Source: Phallusia mammillata
Lineage: Eukaryota > Chordata > Ascidiacea > Phlebobranchia > Ascidiidae
Length of the DNA stretch: 64,000 nucleotides
Direction of reading: 5' to 3'
Assembly (NCBI GenBank): GCA_003260075.1
Contig: QLIY01000062.1
Span: 206,626 to 270,625 of the forward strand
Shown: positions 48,532 to 64,000 of the stretch, one piece after another
Layout of the letters: every line of letters begins with the position of its first letter
Position numbering within the stretch: position 1 is the stretch's first letter
The notes under the pieces: model-generated
What the model was told of the DNA's origin: nothing
The model's database searches: none
The model's input: the letters and a program-made list of their open reading frames with translations, nothing else
Translations under genes and position numbers: made by a program

Positions 48532-49407
48532 CTATGCAGATTTAGCACATAGGGAAATATCTTCATCTTGGTAAAACTGAAGCATTTCCGGTGAAGTTAA
48601 AATCTTTAATTCATGCTCCCGGTCCGGTGAACAGGAAAAAATATCTGCTGACGTGTTGCCAACAAAACCATCTTCAGACTTATCACAAATAAATCCGGGA
48701 TGGCACATCAGCTCACATGATGAAACTCCAGAATCAAAAACTGATTTAATCACAGTTTGAAGTCTATCTGTGTCCATTGCATTGCCCATAAAGTTTAGCC
48801 CCAAAAATGCTTCAGTGTGTTGAACACAGTGTTCTGCAAAAGTAAGTTTTGCTTTTAAAGCACAATTTTCTATCAAGCTGTGAAACAACTCTCGTTGAGG
48901 ACTAGTTTCACATGATGATCGAGAGGCGGTATGTTCTACTGGCAGCCTGGTACTTTTTATACCACATTCACTCAAAGTTCTAGAAAAGACCTCCGATACA
49001 TTGCCATGAACATGTACATGTTGATGACCATCAATTCTAAAGGGCGGTCTTCCAAAATTGTTTTCAAACCATTTGATCTGTGCTTTCAGCTCAACCTTCA
49101 CATGTTTAGGCTCAATGTTTTCATTTGCCCAAAATTGCTGCTTTCCCAAAAACTTCCCATCTTTACCAATAAGTGACGCCACTGTGTGTCTTGGAGCAAG
49201 TGGTAAACCTTCAGTTAAATTGAAATGTAGTCCCACTGGTATGTTGTGGTGCTTGGCCAAGTTTACCGCATCATTTGAATGTTTACAATGTGCCAGCAGG
49301 GACAGAGTACTTACAGCTCCTGCTTGAAAACATTTTACCAAGCCCTGATCTCTTGCAATGCCATATCCAAAATCATCTGCCACAACAAGAAGGTGTTTCA
49401 TCCCCAA
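48532..49407 (-). CDS. YDJC: YdjC-family carbohydrate deacetylase
   Basis: An intronless open frame of 291 residues. It carries the YdjC signature in order: LLVVADDFGYG near the N terminus (residues 6-16, the Asp pair), VGLHFNLTEGLPL (about 58-70), FRIDGHQHVHVHG (about 123-135, the metal-binding Asp and His) and ELMCHPGF (about 238-245). Bacterial members (ChbG) remove acetyl groups from N,N'-diacetylchitobiose-type oligosaccharides using a divalent metal; the vertebrate homologue YDJC is about 320 residues. All expected metal ligands appear present, so activity is plausible. The start may be Met1 or Met3. It is divergent from the KIAA0930-like gene, with about 930 bp between starts. Lack of introns in an otherwise intron-rich region is notable and could reflect an old retrocopy or ancestral intronlessness. 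Confidence 0.92.
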   Translation of the reverse strand: MGMKHLLVVADDFGYGIARDQGLVKCFQAGAVSTLSLLAHCKHSNDAVNLAKHHNIPVGLHFNLTEGLPLAPRHTVASLIGKDGKFLGKQQFWANENIEPKHVKVELKAQIKWFENNFGRPPFRIDGHQHVHVHGNVSEVFSRTLSECGIKSTRLPVEHTASRSSCETSPQRELFHSLIENCALKAKLTFAEHCVQHTEAFLGLNFMGNAMDTDRLQTVIKSVFDSGVSSCELMCHPGFICDKSEDGFVGNTSADIFSCSPDREHELKILTSPEMLQFYQDEDISLCAKSA

Positions 49408-50336
49408 ATACTAAAGTCCTAAGCTGAAGTTGTGATCTGTAGAAACTAAACAAGCACAAAATAAACTTTATGAAGTTGTATGTAGCAAACATGATCTGTT
49501 GAAATTCAGTGTAGGGTTTTCCCCAAATAGTATTTTAGGTACAATACCAAATTGTTATTTTTTGTAATTTTTAAAGTGGCCTAACTCCAAATAGACATGG
49601 TTTTTAGAGATAAACGCCCAAAGGTTTGATGTTCTTTATAATTTCTTAACATAGCGTACACTATATTTTAATTGTTTTCCCGAAAAACGATTTAGCTTGT
49701 AAGAAATTGTGTGTGCTGTTGCAAAATTTATGGGGGGGGGGGCCAAACTCCAAATAGACATGGTTTTTAGAGATAAATGCCCAAAGGTTTAATGTTCTTT
49801 ATAATTTCTTAACATAACGTACACTATATTTTAATTGTTTTCCCGAGAAACGATTTAGCTTGTAAGAAATTGTGTGTGCTGTTGCAAAATTTATGAGATA
49901 GAACCATTTGTTATTTTACTTTGATTTTTTTTCTTGACAAGAGTCAGCTGATTTCAGAAAAACCTCAACAAGGTTAACTGTAAAGGAAGTAAAAACTCAT
50001 GTGAGAAAGAGAGAAAAGTTCAATGAATAGCCGGTACATAACTTGGACTCTTGTTTTCTATTCAGTTTTTTGCTGTTGTGTAGTTGGGATGTTTTGCTTT
50101 GCACCATTTTACAAACTGTTGGAAAAGTGCTTTTGTTTACAGTCAATAACAAGAAGCGTGTTTATCAGATTGTTGTTTTTTGGTTTTTTTTTTTATATTA
50201 TTTGTATCTATGTTTTAAACTACTTAAACATTCTGTACCAGTTATACTGTTCTGTAGTCATTTCCATACCCAACCTTCATTTGACTTTGTTCGCAAAACT
50301 TTTGTTTTATGCTGGTATTTTTACTGGGGCAATACG
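49408..50336. repeat. Bidirectional intergenic region with duplication around G run (49732-49742)
   Basis: Sequence 49579-49731 (taactccaaatagacatggt to aaatttatg) recurs at 49743-49896 with four or five substitutions, and the second copy continues uninterrupted. The region must hold promoters for the YdjC-like gene (minus) and the KIAA0930-like gene (plus). The open frames at 50023-50468 look like an AT-rich 5' leader rather than protein. Confidence 0.7.
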
Positions 50337-56375
<6,039 letters not shown>

Positions 56376-57894
56376 ACTTTTACTTTACAGTCGTTACATC
56401 ATATATGCATATCTTTTGTCTGCAGCAAGAAAATGTAGGTTTGTTCGTTTGACTCGCAATTGACAGACTATTTCAGTGTTTTTTCACTTCGATCGTTTAC
56501 TTCTTGAGATTTTTCTTTGTGTCAGTGTCGATATTTGACCGAGTTGGATAGTTTATCCGAATCTTAGTTTTCGTGCTGAAAACATTCGCTTATTGGACTT
56601 GCACGTTTGCTCAAAAGCAAACAAAAGATTCTTTTGCTTATACAACCACCAACGTGCCGAAGATACAGAAATAATACTGTAGTGTAAGTTCACACCTGCC
56701 AACGTTATTTGAGCTCTTGACTATTAGTGTTAATTACATTTTGATCGATTAAAGTCCAAATATTTTTTTTATAATTGCGTTTGTGGACTAGTTTCAAATC
56801 TGATTGGTTTTCTAACATCGCAACGTTACGATAATGCACTAATACGTTTACTAACCAAATAGTATGATCAAACTGCTAAATTGTGGCTGATTGCTTGGGT
56901 TTATCAATTTATACTTAAATTTAAGAGCAATTTTGTCCGTTTTTCACTTTCAGTGTTTAATTTGCGTGGTGCAGTTTGATCTCCCTATCCCGTGCACTTG
57001 AAAGCATTTTTTGTTTCTCCTTTTGTCCCAAATACAAAGTAAAGTTTAATAAAACAACACTTTTTTGGCTTTTGATAAACGTTACACCTCACTTGTACCC
57101 ACACGAGATGAAACTCTTGTGAGTTGAGTTTTGTTTCGCTTACGAAAAGAAAACGAAGCAACAACTTGCACTTGCGATAAATACAGGCGCTAGTGCTGAA
57201 ATATCATTTTGTCGCGATGTTAAATATTACCATGTTACAAATTTACCCATAAACTGAAAGGCTTTCCACTTAAGTCAAGTGGTGACACTCGACTTTGTCT
57301 TTTATTTATTTTATAGAATGAAACAACGAAAGAGCTCATTTATTCAGCTGCTGTCAGCTAAATTTCCATTGTTTTTGCTACCTTAAGATTTCTATACATA
57401 ACATTAATCCATATCGATGGGTGGATTTTTATTTAACACCCTTTTTTCTGTCTGCAAGGTGTGCCCGGAAAGGAAATTTAAATACTACAACTTAAACGTC
57501 TGAGAATTATCGCTCCTATACCGTACAAGGTGATTTGGAATAGCAGAAACGGGTCTGTATTGCTCTCTTGGGATTCGTTTCAAAACATCTAAGTTATTAT
57601 GGTGGAAAGGTTCGGCCTGATTCGGTCGAAATTATTCGGTCTTTGTGTCCGAAATTCGGTTTCGGCCAGAACTTTTAGGCACTGTGCACTGTATAACCAG
57701 TAAAATACCTAAAATGTTACAACACAACATTAACGGAAACCGTTTTGAACCGCTATATTGACATCAGTCTTGCTCAAGTGCCGTTCAAACACGAGACTGA
57801 TATCGCCAAAGTCAATTTGATAGCTTGCCTAGTTTAACTAAATGTGTCGACATAGTAAGAGCTACCTAATGCACAATTCCTCACCCATTGTTTG

Positions 57895-58101
57895 TACTTG
57901 CGCTGCGAAAAGAAGGTTACCAAGCAACGCACCAAACAAGGTTATAAAGCCTAAAAGCAAATTTTGCTTCGGTGTAGAATGTAGTGTCAGAAAAACTGTT
58001 AGTCGGAGGGTTTTTGCGATGTAGGCTTTGAAAATACATGACATCTTGTCACTTGATGTTTTTACTTTTTTTATTGTGCCTGTTCTTTCGATAGCATATA
58101 A
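57895..58101. repeat. 207-bp direct repeat, copy 1
   Basis: By eye it is identical to 59037-59243. On the minus strand it is open throughout, with MSCIFKAYIAKTLRLTVFLT and a hydrophobic stretch LLLGFITLFGALLGNLLFAA. A possible acceptor (gctgcag) lies just outside on that strand. It may be an exon fragment of an unidentified membrane protein, or chance. Confidence 0.7.
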
Positions 58102-59036
58102 GGTACCTGCAGCTAACAAGGCTCATTAAAAAACTATTGCGTATAACTGAAAAACCATTTAACCGTTCCAGGCCAAATTCGGCATGATTGTTGCAGAGGT
58201 TGATATTAAACATCCATTAGATTTTGAGGACGTTTGCATGTTTTGTTTTTGTAGGATAACAGTTTAAAAAAAATGAAAACTTGGGCCTTAATACAAACCT
58301 ATGCTGTTAATAAAGCCCAACATTTTCATGTTTTTAAAACGAGTCTAGAAACCAATCAGACTCATTTATACTTTGCTTCGGTCAAATAAAAGTTTAAACA
58401 AGCAACGTTATTAACTCATATTACACATATACTGTTAACTAAGACATATAACTGTTAATCTGAAGGTACTAAAAAAAAAAAAAACGACCCCTTGACATTT
58501 GATAACCAAAAATACTAAATGAAAGATTACTTCCACAAACATCTTATTCGGACTTTTTATCTCCCTAAGAAAGCAAAAAAGCAAATTTTGTGCATATCAG
58601 TCGCCTTTAGTATAAAAGACACTTGAGAAAATGACAAATTATCGTTGGGCCTTATTGCAAGCAATGGCTGACAAACAAAACCGTAATAAAATTAATTTGA
58701 AGTAATTCTTTTTTCCAGATCGGATAATGCTCCAATTAAACTAAAATGACCCCATTACTAATATATCTTAATAAGTTTTCATTTCGACAACACAACCTTT
58801 TCATTTTTGCTACCAATTTTAACAAAAAATAATAAAAAGTTGAAAATAAACACTTCTTAATTTGGATTGGTCATGATAACAATTACATATAACTTGCAGG
58901 TCCAAAACTTTGTAAATCATTTTAAGTACATATATATTTTAAAATTACATCAAAACGGAAGCATTTTTTCTGGCACATAAAAAAATATTAGCAGTGGGCC
59001 TTATTACCTTCCGGGCCTATATACCTTCAGGTACCT

Positions 59037-59243
59037 TACTTGCGCTGCGAAAAGAAGGTTACCAAGCAACGCACCAAACAAGGTTATAAAGCCTAAAAGC
59101 AAATTTTGCTTCGGTGTAGAATGTAGTGTCAGAAAAACTGTTAGTCGGAGGGTTTTTGCGATGTAGGCTTTGAAAATACATGACATCTTGTCACTTGATG
59201 TTTTTACTTTTTTTATTGTGCCTGTTCTTTCGATAGCATATAA
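59037..59243. repeat. 207-bp direct repeat, copy 2
   Basis: Exact repeat of 57895-58101, offset by 1142 bp. On the minus strand this copy ends GCGCAA followed by gtaagg, a good donor, whereas copy 1 has gtacaa. The 935 bp between the copies starts ggtacctgcag and ends cttcaggtacc, a short inverted repeat. Confidence 0.7.
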
Positions 59244-59524
59244 ACGAAGATATTTATGAAAGTGGTTTACGTATGATGATCTAGTATATGATGTAGGCTA
59301 GGCTATTAGAAAATTGACAGTAGAACTGTTATTCATTGAAAGTCTGTGAGAGACGGAATTTTGTTGCAAAGTTAAATGAAAAAAGTCGTGTTGTTGTTTT
59401 GGCCAAACTATAACTTACCAAGCCAATAGTTCGTTGTTGTTGAGCTGTGGAGTTCTCTGTTTTGTTGTAATAGTTAAATTGATTTAAAAAGTGAAACTCC
59501 CATTTAAGTCATACAAAGCATGTG

Positions 59525-59652
59525 TTCCTAAGGGGTAACGTTGGTGGGACCAGTCGAGGGGGCCCTATAAACTAACCACCCGTGGGGGGGGGGGAAAGGG
59601 GTAACGTTGGTGGGACCAGTCGAGGGGTCCTACAAACTAACCACCCGTGTTA
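59525..59652. repeat. Direct duplication split by G run (59584-59594)
   Basis: The segment aggggtaacgttggtgggac to taaccacccgtg occurs on both sides of the run with a few differences. The second copy continues as ttagggaaagagg. Confidence 0.85.
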
Positions 59653-60561
59653 GGGAAAGAGGGTGGGGTTCGTCAAGAAAAGAAACCGCCGAAAGAAATC
59701 CTGTCCGATAGTTTAAAGCGCCGGCAGAAAGTCACACTATAATGTTTACAATTAAACATTGCACTTTGAAGTTAAGGTGCTATTAGTAATTTGTTTAAAG
59801 AAGTCGTTCACATTGAATGACGTTGAATTTGATAGTGTAAGGAATAAATAAATACATAGAAAACCACAATCAATGAAAATACACAAATAAAATAAAAAAT
59901 TAATTAAAAATCAAGGCATGACATGGCATGGCCAGTTCCACGATATATGCAATATCTACCCAGAAGCTCAAGACTATATTACAACAAACAATATACTGTG
60001 TTAGGTGAAAATAAATGTGTGTCGGTAATATTCGAAGTGAAGATAAATACAGCAAACTAACACGTGATTTTTTTAGTGTTATAGCTTGTGTACTACTAGT
60101 CCCATGCAGTGAAATGTGAAAAGATATGCGGCGGACAAAGCTTAACGTTAATATAGCCGACGTCTGTGCGATAAAACGAACAACCACAACCGCAAACGTG
60201 CAATCGGAGTTTGTCCGTCGCGTTAGTAACAATGTTACGCAATTACCCCCCTCTAGTATTACATGAAAAATTGTGGCTAGTTCATTGTGAACTCGTGAGG
60301 TGCCGGGGAGTGGAAGACTCAGTTACTGATTGGAGCGTTTAGAAAAGAGGGCTACAATCAAATGTGTTTATTGTCAAAGTGCCATGCACACAAGAAATAG
60401 CTGATAATAGTAATAATTAATATGCTTCTTTTTGGATTTGATTTGAAATAAAGTTTGGACTTTTTTGGTGTAGGCTATGCTAATAATTTTTGTTTTAAGG
60501 TGTAGATTTAGTTACTAATTTCTAGTTCTCCTTGCATACGTTTACTAACGAAACCAAAACG

Positions 60562-61137
60562 ATGTGTTTCTCCATCACAAAACTCCTTCTCTTTGCTTTT
60601 AACTTCGTGTTTTGGGTAAGAATGCACGTAGGTAAATTACTTCTATGAGGCTCAACTTGCAAGGTGGTATTTTCACCTTAAAACCAGAACACCGAATGAC
60701 CTATTTGTACGAAGTTTCGGTCGAATAATTTGTAGCCATTTTTACGAATAAACAGTCTATTTTCCGCCTAATAACAAACAACAAAATCACTAATATTGCG
60801 CAAAAACTAATTTCTCGTCAACTAGTATAGTTTTTAAAGCAATATCGCTTTGTCCGCCTCAGATTAGTAACTCATTTGCAGACTGACAACGTCGCCAAAG
60901 CATTCAGAAAACCAATTAAACTAAGATTAAAGTACAACAGCACAACTATTATAACACTACTCTTTGCGCAGTAATCAAACATACGTTTGTTTGTAAAAAG
61001 CGAAGCAAACGACTTCGCGTGACGTCACAAAAATGCCGATTATTCGGTTTCGGACCGAACCTAAACTTGTCGATTTGGTACATCACTATACACCAGTGGT
61101 TCCCAACCTGGGGTTCGCGGACCCCCAAGGGGTCCGT

Positions 61138-61231
<94 letters not shown>

Positions 61232-63916
61232 CTTTTCAGTCACACGTTTTTACAATCCTGCATATGAGTGCAAACTGTTTATCAAACCCTTGGATCAGAA
61301 AGTTCGGATTGTTGCCTCCATTGTGACATCACAACACACATTAACAATAGAACTTTTTGTGCTTTGTTTCAAATATTGTACACCAGAAAATTTATCTTTT
61401 CGTTGCATTGACTGCTACAGTACATAACTTTATTAAGATTAAGTTATGTACTGTAGCAGGACTGTGAACGTTGATTAAAATTCTGCCCAAAAAAGCGAAA
61501 GTAATAACGTGTAATGCAGCAAACGAAAAACATAACAAGACTAAATTACGTTGGGGGTCCGCGGACCCATAAAATTTACAAAAGGGGCCCGTGACTGCAA
61601 AAAGGTTGGGAACCACTGCTATACACGAAACGCTTTAAGCATGCAAAAGTGAGGACCACGAAAGAACTTAGTGCGGTAACTCCTTTTTTACAAGCTGCAG
61701 AGTCTGGAAACATTATCACGTATCTGTTTACAAGAAAAAACAAACACATTGCTAATTTACACCGCAGGCTAGATATTTCTAGCCTGTGCCTTGCCATATG
61801 GGAATGCTATGGAGACCAGCTGATTCGGTACAACGCCTTTAAGAGGCCTGGTGTACTGTGACTTATCGATATGTATGCCGTGATCGCTGGTCTGCATCGA
61901 CGCTTCAGGGCTGATCCCAGTATGAATATGTTCATCTTGGTTGTTAATTTACAATTTGTGTTTTAGTTAGCAGGTGGTACAATGCTTGGGGTTGGAATTT
62001 GGCTCTATCTCGATCCAGGAGCACTTGAGTCAATTAAAATGGTGGACTTGGGAAGTTCTTACGATGCAGGTGCATTGTCAAAGAACATCTAATATTTCAT
62101 ATGTATCGCGCATTGTTCGGCAAATTTGTGTTTTTTTACACAGTTGTGTTTCTGATGATGATCGCTGGAGCAATTATGATGATTGTTGGTTTCTGTGGCT
62201 GCTTTGGCGCAATCAAAGAAAGCACTTGCTTGCTTGGAACTGTAAGTTGGACAGTAAACTCACCCAACGGTTCTATGTCTATTTTCAGTTATGATAAGTT
62301 TGAGAATTACCGATAGGTGGTGGAAAGAGCATTAAGGAATACCTAAAAGCAAAATTAGGGCTCCCTGCCTATTTTTATGGGTTCGAACCCAGGACACACC
62401 CGGGGACGATTCCCAACCAAAGTTTTTTAAGTCTGTTGCGCGCCGGACCATTCGGCCAAGTTCTTGCCCCTGCCTAAAATTTTGTTCCTAATTTTGAAAT
62501 AGTGGTTTTTTTACGTCCTCTATCGGAATTTAGCAAACGTTTGCGAGTTGAGTTCCCACGTCAATAGCTCTACCGCTTTACTTAAAAAATGAAACTAAAT
62601 AAAAAAATATTTGCTTTGTTTGTCAACACAAGATATCCACTCATATTATCTTATCGCCAGACAGCAGATTTGATAAACACTTATGATTTGATCTTTGAAT
62701 TTTGCAGTATGTTGCATTTTTGTCCGTCATCTTTGCGTTGGAGATTGGAACTGGAATATACGCTTTTGTTGTATACGGTGACGTAAGTGCAGCGAATCAC
62801 CTGGCATCATATTTACTACGTTGCACAACTTAAATAGGGAATGTACATATAAGCAATAATACAAACATATACATACAAATAGTATCTATTAATTTTTGGT
62901 ATGTGCAACAAATGGCAATGGATTTTGCCCCAACCCTTTGCAATTAATCAGACAAGTTTAAACTATTTTCGTTTCTGTTACTTCGGGTTTTACATGTCAC
63001 CTTTTCTTGCAGTTACAAACCACGATCAATAAATCAATGGCAAACCTGCATTTTAACGAAACATACACAGACGAAATTGATGCAATCGTGACAATGGAGC
63101 AAAAGGCAAGTTTTTGTGGTTGCTTGTTCGTTTTGTTTTTTACCTCTGTAGTCAGACAACGCCTCAATGTTTCATGCGCTCTCATCTTTTAATTCGCTAC
63201 CAACAGCCGCACTACTGTCTGTTGCAGCATTGCTGTTACTTAATTTAGTTCAATCCGTTTAATTTAGTGGTGTAAGAAATACCTCGTAATTTCTAGAACA
63301 CAAATAGCCGAGACTGGGCTAACGCAACTTAGACACAAAGTAGGGTGAGCTAACCACCTGGGCATTTTGACGTTTATCCGAAAACCAAAATTAATGTCCA
63401 TATTTTCTAAATTGTTCTGTTGTATAACATTTGATCTTTATTGCTTTGATTATATTGTAGAAATAGAATAGATGGAAAACATTTTCGAGGTTCCAATTTT
63501 GTCGCACAGTTACAATGTTGTGGGGCAACTAAAGGCTGTTCGGATTGGAATAGCTCGGAAAATTTGACAAGTTATGGATGCGCATGTGAAGTATCTTCAA
63601 CAAAAAATGATTCGAACTGTGTGCTGGCGAACACTCTACCCGATTCCTGCTCTCCGGATGCTAATTTAGAAACAAATTCAAATGGCACAAAATACATTTA
63701 CGTTCAGGCAAGTTTTTCGAAACCAAATTTTATTTGTACATCTATGACACGTCTGTCTATCGTTTATGTTAAAGCAGTGATTGCGTTAAACAGCAGTGAA
63801 AGCATTTTATTGCTCAATATTAAGAGCGAAATGGCCACTATTACCAATTTTATTTAGTACAACAATTGTTAAGTTTTGTTTTCAGTGCACAAAGCAGTTC
63901 TTATATTTTGTTAAAA
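60562..63916 (+). CDS. Tetraspanin (3' end beyond window)
   Basis: Exons 60562-60615, 61967-62069, 62144-62241, 62708-62782, 63013-63105, 63510-63707 and 63886-63916 join in frame, giving 217 codons so far. They show TM1 (MCFSITKLLLFAFNFVFW, then LAGGTMLGVGIWLYLD), TM2 (MMIAGAIMMIVGFCGCFGAI, then KESTCLLGT) and TM3 (VAFLSVIFALEIGTGIYAFV). The large extracellular loop carries the family CCG motif (LQCCGATKGCSDW) and further cysteines before CTKQFLYFVK. TM4 is expected beyond the right edge. Tetraspanins organise plasma-membrane or endosomal microdomains with integrins and other partners. The CCG plus additional loop cysteines fit the six- or eight-cysteine groups; no single orthologue can be named. 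Introns 5 and 6 use GC donors (AAG/gcaagt and CAG/gcaagt). Intron 1 contains a hAT MITE with a long G run. Confidence 0.94.
61094..61618. mobile_element. hAT-type MITE with perfect 8-bp TSD, interrupted by a 94-G run
   Basis: The ends CAGTGGTTCCCAACC and GGTTGGGAACCACTG are exact inverted repeats flanked by ctatacac on both sides (61086-61093 and 61619-61626). The run at 61138-61231 most likely stands for a gap inside the element, so the stated length is not reliable. It lies in tetraspanin intron 1. Confidence 0.92.
62310..62430 (+). repeat. tRNA-like fragment
   Basis: It contains gatagg, then a B-box-like gggttcgaaccca and ggacacacccggggacgatt. The similarity to the other SINE-like copies is limited to the tRNA-like head. 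It lies in tetraspanin intron 3. Confidence 0.35.
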
Positions 63917-64000
63917 GTAAGTTAGGCTCCTGGTCTTACAATGAATATTGAAATGTTTAAGCTTTCATATTTACGACTCTTACCTTTGAAATGATATTTT

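Larger units (their letters stand above)
56376..60561. other. Intergenic region between the KIAA0930-like and tetraspanin genes
   Basis: There is no recognised gene. It contains the 207-bp exact direct repeat (57895 and 59037), a G-run duplication near 59.6 kb, and AT-rich unique DNA. The tetraspanin promoter should lie near the right end. Confidence 0.55.

Noticed and set aside
61019..61326. Poly-Gly and (minus strand) poly-Pro open frames
   Set aside because: Created by the 94-base G run inside a hAT MITE; they have no start context, splice sites or homology.

Overview
This is eukaryotic, animal-type DNA: AT-rich, with short GT-AG introns and multi-exon genes whose products match metazoan families. 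The gene set (coronin, Yippee-like, nicalin, YdjC-type deacetylase, KIAA0930/DUF2045, tetraspanin), the compact gene spacing and a 15 of 16 base match to the remembered Ciona trans-spliced leader point to an ascidian tunicate, probably Ciona or a relative. That assignment is inference.

Layout. 1-7.1 kb: a coronin gene on the minus strand, its last exon beyond the left edge. 12.8-25.1 kb: a four-exon Yippee-like gene on the plus strand with a 9.2 kb last intron. 25.1-30.8 kb: no recognised gene, but a cluster of perfect TGACGTCA palindromes. 30.8-37.2 kb: a ten-exon minus-strand gene encoding a 503-residue basic protein that I do not recognise; all nine junctions keep frame. 39.6-43.6 kb: a complete 13-exon nicalin gene (565 residues), minus strand. 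43.6-48.5 kb: a repeat-rich accessory stretch with a candidate small secreted Lys/Cys-containing protein and two copies of a short acidic exon, one of them invaded by a MITE. 48.5-49.4 kb: an intronless YdjC-family deacetylase, minus strand. 50.3-56.4 kb: a KIAA0930/DUF2045 gene, plus strand. 56.4-60.5 kb: intergenic with a 207-bp exact direct repeat. 60.6 kb to the right edge: a tetraspanin gene, plus strand, incomplete, with two GC-AG introns.

Mobile DNA is mostly non-autonomous: at least six hAT-type MITEs with 8-bp target duplications, a TA-flanked MITE, a Mutator-like MITE with a 10-bp duplication, a 218-bp foldback element in an intron, and several tRNA-like SINE fragments.

The dominant odd structure is technical. 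Twenty-two runs of 10 G (10-12 with native flanking G) plus runs of 73 and about 94 G lie on the plus strand only, with no matching C runs. Most sit exactly between two near-identical direct copies of 60-350 bp. I read these as assembly gaps or contig joins whose placeholder bases became G, with unmerged overlapping (allelic) contig ends on each side. Local tandem duplications and poly-Gly/poly-Pro frames at these places should not be taken as biology until checked.
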